A DNA stretch of 36,596 bases from an uncultured Sphingobacteriaceae bacterium (GTDB taxonomy: Bacteria; Bacteroidota; Bacteroidia; Sphingobacteriales; Sphingobacteriaceae): the NCBI GenBank assembly GCA_946887045.1, contig CAMPKC010000048.1, positions 1 through 36,596 on the forward strand, in the 5' to 3' direction. The notes beneath the pieces were generated by a model that saw nothing but the letters and a program-made list of their open reading frames with translations, ran no database searches and had not been told where the DNA came from. Both the position numbers and the translations under genes were made by a program. How positions within the stretch are numbered: position 1 is the first letter of the stretch; every line of letters starts with the position of its first letter. This document shows, piece after piece, positions 18,443 to 25,602 of this stretch.

Positions 18443-19828
18443 ATGCTTAACGAAACTTCGATTCAGGGATTCAGGGCAACATTAAGAGGCGACTTAATAC
18501 AACCGCAAGACGAAGGTTATGACGATGCCCGCAAAGTATATAATGCCATGATTAACAAACGCCCACGCATGATTGTGCGTTGTGCGGATGTGGCGGATGT
18601 GATACAATCAGTTAATTTCGCCAGGGATAATAATATTCTTCTTTCCATACGCAGCGGAGGACACAATGCAGGCGGACTAGGAATTTGTGATGATGGATTA
18701 GTGATTGACCTTTCGCGTATCAAATACACCCGTGTTGACCCGCTGGCAAAAACAGTAGTGGCAGGTGGAGGATGTTTATGGGGTGATATTGACCGTGCAA
18801 CCCATGTGTTTAAGATGGCTACTCCAAGCGGAATTATTTCCACTACGGGTGTGGGAGGATTGACAACCGGCGGTGGGCTTGGCTATCTTACCCGCAAATG
18901 TGGACTGAGCATTGATAACCTGCTATCTGTGGATATGGTACTGGCTGATGGAAGTTTCATAATAGCAAATGAAAATCAAAATCAGGATTTGTATTGGGCA
19001 GTGAGAGGAGGTGGCGGAAACTTCGGAGTAGTTACTGCCTTTACATTCAAGCTGCACCCGATAGATATGATATATGGTGGTCCGATGTTATGGGAGTTGA
19101 ATGAGGCTGCAGACGTGATGAAATGGTACCGCAAACTGATAAACGATGCCCCTGATGACCTGAATGGATTTTTCGCTTTTCTCACTGTTCCCCCCGGACC
19201 TCCTTTCCCCGAGCATCTTCATCTAAAGAAAATGTGCGGCATTGTATGGGCGTACACAGGACCGTTAGAAAACGCAGATGAAGTATTTAAACCCATTCGA
19301 GCCTTCAAGATACCTGCTCTTGATTTTGCCGGTCCATTGCCCCAACCCGTTTTACAAACACTGTTTGATGATTTGTTGCCTGCCGGGTTGCAATGGTACT
19401 GGCGTGCAGATTTTGTGAATGAACTGAGCGATGAAGCTATTGAAAAGCATATCTCATTCAGTAAAACTATGCCTACACCGCTTACCACCATGCACTTGTA
19501 CCCTATAAATGGCGCTGCTGCTCGTGTTGATAAAAAGGATACAGCATGGAGTTACCGCGATGCCATCTGGGCGATGGTAATAGTAGGAATTGACCCTGAT
19601 CCTGCAAATAAAGAAAAAATCACTGCGTGGACTAAACAATACTGGGAAGCGCTGCATCCGTATTCAGCAGGTGGCGCTTACGTAAATTTTATGATGGAGG
19701 AAGGAGAAGACCGCGTCAAATCAACTTATGGTGATAATTATGAACGGCTGGTAACGATAAAGAATAAATATGATCCGAGTAATCTATTCAGGGTAAATCA
19801 AAACATTAAACCTACTGTAAAAACATAA
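18443..19828 (+). CDS. FAD-linked oxidase, berberine-bridge-enzyme-like (PCMH/VAO family)
   Basis: Predicted cytoplasmic flavoprotein oxidase or dehydrogenase of 461 aa, without a signal peptide. The N-terminal FAD-binding PCMH domain (about 35-210) carries RSGGHNAGG, where His74 is the usual 8-alpha-N-histidyl FAD link. The Cys of bicovalent family members (in AGxCPTVG) is Ile132 here (SGIISTTG), so only the His link is expected. GGGLGYLTRKCGLSIDN and AVRGGGGNFGVVT are typical. The C-terminus has the BBE signature YDPSNLFRVNQNI. Members oxidise alcohols, sugars or aromatic substrates; the substrate here is unknown. It sits alone between two regulator-linked glycan modules and is followed by an inverted-repeat element, so it may be a later insertion. 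Confidence 0.88.
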   Translation: MLNETSIQGFRATLRGDLIQPQDEGYDDARKVYNAMINKRPRMIVRCADVADVIQSVNFARDNNILLSIRSGGHNAGGLGICDDGLVIDLSRIKYTRVDPLAKTVVAGGGCLWGDIDRATHVFKMATPSGIISTTGVGGLTTGGGLGYLTRKCGLSIDNLLSVDMVLADGSFIIANENQNQDLYWAVRGGGGNFGVVTAFTFKLHPIDMIYGGPMLWELNEAADVMKWYRKLINDAPDDLNGFFAFLTVPPGPPFPEHLHLKKMCGIVWAYTGPLENADEVFKPIRAFKIPALDFAGPLPQPVLQTLFDDLLPAGLQWYWRADFVNELSDEAIEKHISFSKTMPTPLTTMHLYPINGAAARVDKKDTAWSYRDAIWAMVIVGIDPDPANKEKITAWTKQYWEALHPYSAGGAYVNFMMEEGEDRVKSTYGDNYERLVTIKNKYDPSNLFRVNQNIKPTVKT

Positions 19829-19848
19829 ATAATGTTAAAATCCCCATG

Positions 19849-19944
19849 GGTTAGCTGTCTACTGTAGCCTCTTCGGCGTTCATGGCTGGTAACGCGGGGT
19901 GCGAAGCCGAAGGACTATGAAATGAATTCCACAGACAGCTAACC
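19849..19944. repeat. 96-nt element with perfect 12-bp terminal inverted repeats
   Basis: GGTTAGCTGTCT (19849-19860) is exactly complementary to AGACAGCTAACC (19933-19944). Inside, CTTCGGC (19871-19877) pairs with GCCGAAG (19906-19912), and GCGTT/AACGC (19876-19880 / 19891-19895) offers a competing hairpin. The interior is visibly richer in G+C than the surroundings. It could be a small non-autonomous mobile element, a REP-like repeat or a structured RNA. No target-site duplication was recognised and no T-run follows on either strand. Confidence 0.5.
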
Positions 19945-20030
19945 TCTTTGCAGAAAGAAATCAGAACCAGAAAGCTTCATTCCGGATAGGAATTAGACTT
20001 ACTGACATGGTTAGGAAATGCAAGCTATTG

Positions 20031-20056
20031 AAAAAGCTCATTACATTCTAATGAGC
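20031..20056 (-). terminator. Intrinsic terminator after GH28
   Basis: GCTCATTA (20036-20043), a 5-nt loop and TAATGAGC (20049-20056) form a perfect 8-bp stem. On the minus strand it is followed at once by five T (20031-20035). It lies about 95 nt past the GH28 stop codon and would end the GH43-GH28 transcript. Confidence 0.65.
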
Positions 20057-20150
20057 CAAATGAAGTTGACAAGCTCAGGCCAAAAGGCATGGAGGTGACT
20101 AATTCGCCAGATCATTGGATTGTATACAGACAAAAAGCTTCGGGTATACG

Positions 20151-21560
20151 TTATTTAAATTTTACATTTTCTACATACTCTCCAATAAGAATGTCACCGT
20201 CAGTGGCAGACCTGATCTTTTTACCATTAACCTTCACATTGTCGAAAGTTACATTATTTACATTCCGGCTTTCATTGTGTCCTCTGATTTGAGAAGGGCG
20301 TAAACTGGTTCCATTGAAAGTAATATTCTTGAAGTAAATGTTCTCTATCGATCTTCCTGATTGTGTATTGTATTTCGGGTCATTCACCACACGTAAATCA
20401 ACTAAACGACCCTCCTGGATATCCTCTATCCGAATATTTTCATAAGTCACATTTCGCACAAGATTGTTATCAGCCGCTATTATCGCCATAGTGCCCAGGC
20501 AGCAGGGATCATCTTCATCATGCTCAAGAATGTCGATGTTTGAGAAGGTGATGTTTTCAATCGTATCCCCCTCATGGGTCGTATTACCATGAGCGCCTAT
20601 GTTTGTCGGATGGGCAATATCTGCCCATAGGGTGGAATTCGTGATCTTAAAGTTTTTTGCATTACCGTAGAAATCCCATCGATGTGCATAAATAGCGATG
20701 CAATCATCTGAATTGCGCATGAAAACACCGTCGATCTCCACATCCGAGCAGCTCATCAGGTCAATACCATCACTCCAGCCTCTGCAACTAAAGGAGGTCA
20801 GATTTTTGATTTTCAACCCCTTAGATTGTCCGCCGAAAATAGTATAATGTCGAGGGTTGACGACATGGATTCCGTCAATTTCTACATTCTCGGAAAACCG
20901 GATCTCTACCCCTCGCTCAGGCTCCAAAATGACCCCTCTTCCAATAATACGCACGTTTTTAACATTGTCGCAAAGCAGTTTTCCTTTGATTACCGCACCA
21001 CCATGAATGTACACGGTTTGTCCGCTTTTGATGCGGTAGACATCCCCTGGTTTGTCCGGTGCTTCGTGTACACCCGGCCCAAAATAGACGACATTGGGAT
21101 CATCAGGGTTCGGCCGACTTCTTTCAATAGAATGAGCAAACAGGTGAAGATTGTGTAGCTTGTCACCGTTCACCTCCACCGAAATATTTCTGGGCCTATC
21201 AAGGGTAAACTCGATGGTGTTTCCGTTCACTTTCGAAGCAATCTTATACGAGGATGGCCTAACATCTACAGTTCCAACGTTTCCGTTGTTCTTGCGTATT
21301 TTTACTTCTACTATTCCCGAAAAGTCAAAATAAACCATGGAAGCATCCTGTACCTTGTCCATGTCCACCTGTACCCTGTACTCATAAAGGTCTTTCCATT
21401 GTCCACCCGGCTTTCGCACTTGCACAGTAAAATCGTCATTGTGCATGGAATAGAAAATGGCTTTGGGGACGTCATAGGTGACAAGGCTGTCTTGGGCGAA
21501 AGTCACTTGAACAGATTTGTAGCAGATTAATACACTAACAAAAAGGAAAAACTTATTCAT
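20151..21560 (-). CDS. GH28-fold (right-handed beta-helix) glycoside hydrolase, likely not a classical polygalacturonase
   Basis: Secreted protein of 469 aa with a signal peptide (MNKFFLFVSVLICYKSVQVTF, cleavage near AQ). Residues about 25-135 form a beta-rich N-terminal domain, and the remainder is a beta-helix. The GH28 catalytic aspartates are present with the usual spacing: Asp264 (WSDGID, aligned to NTDG) and Asp285-Asp286 (NSDDCIAI, aligned to NQDDCIAI). His317 in AHPTNIG aligns with the GHG motif. The RIK motif that holds the galacturonate carboxylate is replaced by Met358-Ala-Ile360 (LGTMAII), so the substrate is probably a neutral or otherwise different sugar chain. It lies 90 nt downstream of a GH43 gene. 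The fold and clan are firm; the activity is open. Confidence 0.85.
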   Translation of the reverse strand: MNKFFLFVSVLICYKSVQVTFAQDSLVTYDVPKAIFYSMHNDDFTVQVRKPGGQWKDLYEYRVQVDMDKVQDASMVYFDFSGIVEVKIRKNNGNVGTVDVRPSSYKIASKVNGNTIEFTLDRPRNISVEVNGDKLHNLHLFAHSIERSRPNPDDPNVVYFGPGVHEAPDKPGDVYRIKSGQTVYIHGGAVIKGKLLCDNVKNVRIIGRGVILEPERGVEIRFSENVEIDGIHVVNPRHYTIFGGQSKGLKIKNLTSFSCRGWSDGIDLMSCSDVEIDGVFMRNSDDCIAIYAHRWDFYGNAKNFKITNSTLWADIAHPTNIGAHGNTTHEGDTIENITFSNIDILEHDEDDPCCLGTMAIIAADNNLVRNVTYENIRIEDIQEGRLVDLRVVNDPKYNTQSGRSIENIYFKNITFNGTSLRPSQIRGHNESRNVNNVTFDNVKVNGKKIRSATDGDILIGEYVENVKFK

Positions 21561-21650
21561 TAATTAGATATGTTTTTTTATTTTCAAAATTCGATTTAGG
21601 GTGTCATTTTTCAATGCTCAGTTTGAAGATAAAGACTTTTCCAGGCTATA

Positions 21651-22616
21651 CTATAATTTAACTCCTTTTGTACTCACCTTTCTGATATTTCCTGCCTGAT
21701 TAAAATTGAGGCTGTCCAAACAAAGCTGACGCAACACAAAATCCTTCTTCTGCGGGAAAATCCGATGGTATAGGATATAATCCTGGTTCTTTACTCTAAA
21801 TACTGTATGATGCCCGGGCCCTATAACTGTACTATCGCTTGCAGTTTTTAAAATAACACGACCTTCAGGCTCAACAAACGGCCCAAGCGGACTATTAGAA
21901 GTGGCATAGCCAACCTGATAGGTCGCGTCAATTGCTTTACCTTCCGAGAACATTAAATAATATTTGCCATTTCTTTTGATCATGTGAGGAGCTTCAAAAT
22001 AATGCGGAGTAGTAACTTCGAGAGGAGCACCATCAAAGGTTTTCATATCCTTCTTTAACTTAACTGCCATGCAATGCCCATTCACCCAGTTCCACCCCGA
22101 ACCCCAGTAAAGATAAGCCTGTCCGTCCTCGTCTATAAAGCAGTCGGCATCAATGTTGTGCATATCAGGAAAATCTGTAAATTTTATTAGCGGACTATTG
22201 TCTTCTTTAAGATTTTTCCATGGCCCGAGTGGATTTTCACTAACTCCTGCCCAAACTTCACTGCCAACCGACACATACATATAGAAATTATTATCTGTAC
22301 CCTTCACCACCGAGGGTGCCCATACATTATGTTCGTTTGAGGTAGGACTGGTACACAACGACTTAGTTGGCCAGTTAAGATGATGGCGCTTAAAACTCAC
22401 AAAATCCTTCGTCTCAAACACTGCAAGCTCCTCGCCTCCCCATGGATCAATGGTAGCATATATGTAATACGAATCTTTGTCTTTCACAACGATAGGATCG
22501 GCAAAGTAACCGGGCATTAGGGGATTAGATATTTTTCTAGCGCCAAGTTGAGACCTAACAGAACAAGAAAGGTTAATTAAAAGGCTTAGTAAAATAAGGA
22601 CTGCTTTTTTTAACAT
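21651..22616 (-). CDS. GH43 family glycoside hydrolase
   Basis: Single-domain GH43 five-bladed propeller of 321 aa, typical of a compact exo-acting arabinofuranosidase, xylosidase or galactosidase. All three catalytic residues are visible: base Asp40 (GYFADPIV), pKa-modulating Asp156 (NIDADCF) and acid Glu208 (YFEAPHMI). The N-terminus (MLKKAVLILLSLLINLSC) is a secretion signal. Cys18 may be lipidated, although Asn at -3 makes a poor lipobox. It follows the second GH115 after a 315-nt gap with a terminator-like hairpin, so it may have its own promoter, and it is probably cotranscribed with GH28. The subfamily could not be assigned by eye. Confidence 0.9.
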   Translation of the reverse strand: MLKKAVLILLSLLINLSCSVRSQLGARKISNPLMPGYFADPIVVKDKDSYYIYATIDPWGGEELAVFETKDFVSFKRHHLNWPTKSLCTSPTSNEHNVWAPSVVKGTDNNFYMYVSVGSEVWAGVSENPLGPWKNLKEDNSPLIKFTDFPDMHNIDADCFIDEDGQAYLYWGSGWNWVNGHCMAVKLKKDMKTFDGAPLEVTTPHYFEAPHMIKRNGKYYLMFSEGKAIDATYQVGYATSNSPLGPFVEPEGRVILKTASDSTVIGPGHHTVFRVKNQDYILYHRIFPQKKDFVLRQLCLDSLNFNQAGNIRKVSTKGVKL

Positions 22617-22931
22617 AATTTTTTCAGTTTGTAAAAATAGTAATTAAATCGATTTAGCATAAGGAATTTAGTCTATTTTAAATACATGCTCCGGAGTATT
22701 TTTGAATCAGGGTGTAAAGTCATGTACCGGCACAAAGCTGCGTAGAAGATGATAAAAGGTAAGCATCTTTCAGGATACATGAAGATGGAAAGACGGGCAT
22801 GAAAAAAACTAAACCACCTCTTGCTCCCCGCCTTCTAACTACGAACTAAATAAGAAACGCCTGCAAACGGGAGGATGCAGGCGTAACCGAATAATTATAA
22901 ATCTTCTATTAGACGGATTTCTTAGTAATAA
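22617..22931. other. Intergenic region between second GH115 and GH43
   Basis: These 315 nt hold no supported gene. A terminator-like hairpin lies at 22857-22884. Near 22635 the minus strand contains TATTTTTA, a 7-of-8 match to TAnnTTTG, which is weak evidence for a GH43 promoter. Confidence 0.5.
22857..22884 (-). terminator. Hairpin terminator after the GH115 pair
   Basis: ACGCCTGCA (22857-22865), a 10-nt loop and TGCAGGCGT (22876-22884) form a perfect 9-bp stem, 47 nt past the GH115 stop. On the minus strand it runs into a T-rich tail (TTTCTTATTTAG). This fits an intrinsic terminator with an imperfect T-tract. Confidence 0.6.
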
Positions 22932-25484
22932 TTAATTAACCTCCCGTTTATTCGGAGATTCTTTCATAAAGAGATGAGATTTTTTATATCCCCCAAAATC
23001 AACTACAATTTTTTCAAAAACAATCCCCGGATCCATTGGGCTAAGGGTGAGTAACCGCGTTCCGTCGTCTGAAATCGGAACATCGAGTTTTACCACCTTC
23101 TCCACAACCCGCCTTGCTACCGTTGGGTAAAACACCGAGTACACATTTTTCTTGTCTTCATTCAAATCTGAATTGAAATTGATTACTTGTTCGTTGCCTC
23201 CTTTAAAGCCAACCTTATATTTATGACCGCTTTTATCGAGAAAAGCCAGGGTCGACTTTACCACGACATGAACATTCGCTGAACGCAAATCTTTGGGCAG
23301 CTTCATCTTGTAAGTAATAGAAGCGTCTTTTACAGGCTTAGAATATGGCATAAGTGCGATACCGCTTAAGGTGCGTCCCATATGCGGGATAATCGTCCAT
23401 TCGGTCGCCAGAGCGTTCCTGCGCTCATAAATATGCTCGGCTTCTATAGATACATATCCACTATCAGGGAAAAATACATACCTACCGGCTACTGGCTCCA
23501 CATTATTTATACGATAAACCTTAGGTAATAAATTTTTGCGGAAATTGTCGTTCCAGGTAGTGTAACCTATATGCTTTTGATCCATCATATGTTTCCACTT
23601 TCCACCGGACATTACATTATTATAATCGTACGTTAACAAAGAATCACGTCTAAATGTCTGTTCGACCTTATCTGCCCAAAAGTTGGCCGAAGGGTTGTTG
23701 TCCTCGTATAGTTTTTGGTTCAGTGCCTGGGCATAGTACATTTCATAAAGGTTGGCCATTGCCTGAACAGGAAAGAGGATTACTTGTTTATAAGCGTCTC
23801 TATACTGAGGTTCCAATTGCATATACTGTCTTAGGGCTTCAGCTTCAAGCTTAAGAAACTCGTCAGATACTTGCTTCCATTCTCCTGTTTCCAGGTTATA
23901 TGTATTCCTGTCAAGCATTTCGGGAGTTACTCTACCTGCATACTTACTGTAAAGATTTAAAATGCGCATAGCTTCATCACCATTGGCTTCGCCAAACTGT
24001 TGCGCACAAAATTGGCGCGTGTGGGTCAATAGGTTATTGACAGTGAAGCGTTCTGGATCCCAGGCCATATCCAGGAACAACGTTATGGGATATTCCATGG
24101 GTTTTAAATCGCCCACGTTGAGCACCCATAGCTTATCTACCCCATAGTCGTAAGTGAGCTGCATTTGTTCCCATATATTTTGTATGGGGCTTACGTTTAG
24201 CCATTTATAATTGCGCGGAGCACCTACATAATCCACGTGGTAATACATACCCCATCCTCCTTTATGCTTGCGTTCTTTTTCATTAGGCAATCGCCTTACA
24301 TTTCCCCAATTGTCGTCCGTAAGCAACATGATAACATCGTCAGGCACACGCATGCCAGCCTCGTAGTAATCCAAAACTTCTTTATACAAGGCCCACACCT
24401 GAGGGGTTTCTCTTGCAGGTTTTCGGGTTACATCCTCAATAATGTTCCGCTGATTTTTGACAATTTTCTCTAATAGCTCCACATTACTATCTTCCGACAT
24501 GGGTTCGTCTCCATCTCCGCGCATACCAATGGTGACTATATCTTCGGTCCCTCTAACACGCTCTATGCCTTCCCGGAAAAAATTGTCGAGTACTTTTTGG
24601 TTGGTGGCATAGTTCCAGGCTCCGTATTCTCTTCTTTTTCGGCTCCATTCCTGATGATTCCTGGCCATCGGCTCATGGTGCGAGGTGCCGATGACCACTC
24701 CCATTTCATTAGCCAGTCTGCTGTTTCGAAGATCATCCTGATAAAAAGCCCATGACCACATTGCCGGCCATAGGTAATTCGCCCTGAGGCGAAGAATCAA
24801 TTCAAATACATGGCCGTAAAACTTATGGCCGCCGTAGTTCGTTCCAAAAGAATTCTTTACCCAATTGGTTAAGGCCGGAGCTTCGTCGTTCAGAAAAATG
24901 CCGCGGTATTTTACTTTCGGAGATTCCTGTATATACTTTCCCGGTTTAACCACGAGGGTTTTATTTGGTTGAACCGGTACATCCGCCCACCAATACCATG
25001 GAGAAACCCCTATTTTTTCTGAAATATCATAAATCCCAAAAATAGCACCCCGTTTATCACTACCTGCTACAATGAGGTTATCACCTACGGTTTGGATTAA
25101 ATAGGACTCCCACTGTCCTTTGATGCGGGAAACATCAATCTTCTTGTCGCTGATCAGCCTATCGATCAGCTTACTTTTACCAATGGTACCAATGATAATA
25201 CTTCCCCTAACCGGGCTTCCTCCGGTGACCACGCGCGAAGCTGTACCAGACACTTTACGGATATCATCACTAAGATCACTTGCCGCGCGTATTACACCCG
25301 CCCATTCGCTACCATCCACGTAAATGGGCGCCGAAGTACCGTTCTTCGCAATTTCAAATCCTTGTGCCAACGACGACACTTCAATGTATTGCGGCAAACC
25401 AATAAGCCGGTTTGCGACGGGTTGAGCGCCGGAAGAATTCCACGAGAATAACACACCTATAATCAGGCTTACTTTAACTTTCAT
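22932..25484 (-). CDS. GH115 alpha-glucuronidase-like enzyme, short form
   Basis: Secreted enzyme of the family that removes alpha-1,2-linked (4-O-methyl-)glucuronic acid from xylan. A signal peptide (MKVKVSLIIGVLFSWNSSGAQ) is followed by an alpha/beta domain (about 30-170; GVSPWYWWADV). The barrel carries the family motifs GTSHHEPMARN, GMRGDGDEPMSED (Met321), ETPQVWALYKEV, LLTDDNWGN and NVGDLKPMEYP. A helical region and a C-terminal beta-sandwich follow (SIEAEHIYERR, MDPGIVFEKIVVD). At 850 aa it is about 100 aa shorter than the upstream paralogue, lacking the beta-rich segment between the helical region and the C-terminal sandwich. Catalytic-region motifs are intact, so it should be active. 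It lies 118 nt after the first GH115. Confidence 0.93.
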   Translation of the reverse strand: MKVKVSLIIGVLFSWNSSGAQPVANRLIGLPQYIEVSSLAQGFEIAKNGTSAPIYVDGSEWAGVIRAASDLSDDIRKVSGTASRVVTGGSPVRGSIIIGTIGKSKLIDRLISDKKIDVSRIKGQWESYLIQTVGDNLIVAGSDKRGAIFGIYDISEKIGVSPWYWWADVPVQPNKTLVVKPGKYIQESPKVKYRGIFLNDEAPALTNWVKNSFGTNYGGHKFYGHVFELILRLRANYLWPAMWSWAFYQDDLRNSRLANEMGVVIGTSHHEPMARNHQEWSRKRREYGAWNYATNQKVLDNFFREGIERVRGTEDIVTIGMRGDGDEPMSEDSNVELLEKIVKNQRNIIEDVTRKPARETPQVWALYKEVLDYYEAGMRVPDDVIMLLTDDNWGNVRRLPNEKERKHKGGWGMYYHVDYVGAPRNYKWLNVSPIQNIWEQMQLTYDYGVDKLWVLNVGDLKPMEYPITLFLDMAWDPERFTVNNLLTHTRQFCAQQFGEANGDEAMRILNLYSKYAGRVTPEMLDRNTYNLETGEWKQVSDEFLKLEAEALRQYMQLEPQYRDAYKQVILFPVQAMANLYEMYYAQALNQKLYEDNNPSANFWADKVEQTFRRDSLLTYDYNNVMSGGKWKHMMDQKHIGYTTWNDNFRKNLLPKVYRINNVEPVAGRYVFFPDSGYVSIEAEHIYERRNALATEWTIIPHMGRTLSGIALMPYSKPVKDASITYKMKLPKDLRSANVHVVVKSTLAFLDKSGHKYKVGFKGGNEQVINFNSDLNEDKKNVYSVFYPTVARRVVEKVVKLDVPISDDGTRLLTLSPMDPGIVFEKIVVDFGGYKKSHLFMKESPNKREVN

Positions 25485-25602
25485 ACTAGTTTTTACTTAA
25501 TGATATTGCACAATAAACTCTTTGCTATAAATCGAGATGGCAATGGCGAGCTCAAGCGAGCCCGTAATGGCCAGACGCGAAACCTAGCCGATATGGAGAG
25601 GT

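Larger units (their letters stand above)
19829..20150. other. Convergent intergenic region with inverted-repeat element
   Basis: These 322 nt between the FAD oxidase (plus) and GH28 (minus) contain no supported gene. They contain a 96-nt inverted-repeat element (19849-19944) and an intrinsic terminator for the GH28 transcript (20031-20056). Confidence 0.6.

Noticed and set aside
18895..18915. Cys in TRKCGLSID of the FAD oxidase as a second covalent flavin link
   Set aside because: By family alignment the 6-S-cysteinyl residue lies earlier, in AGxCPTVG, and is Ile132 here. The RKCG Cys replaces a residue that is usually Tyr.
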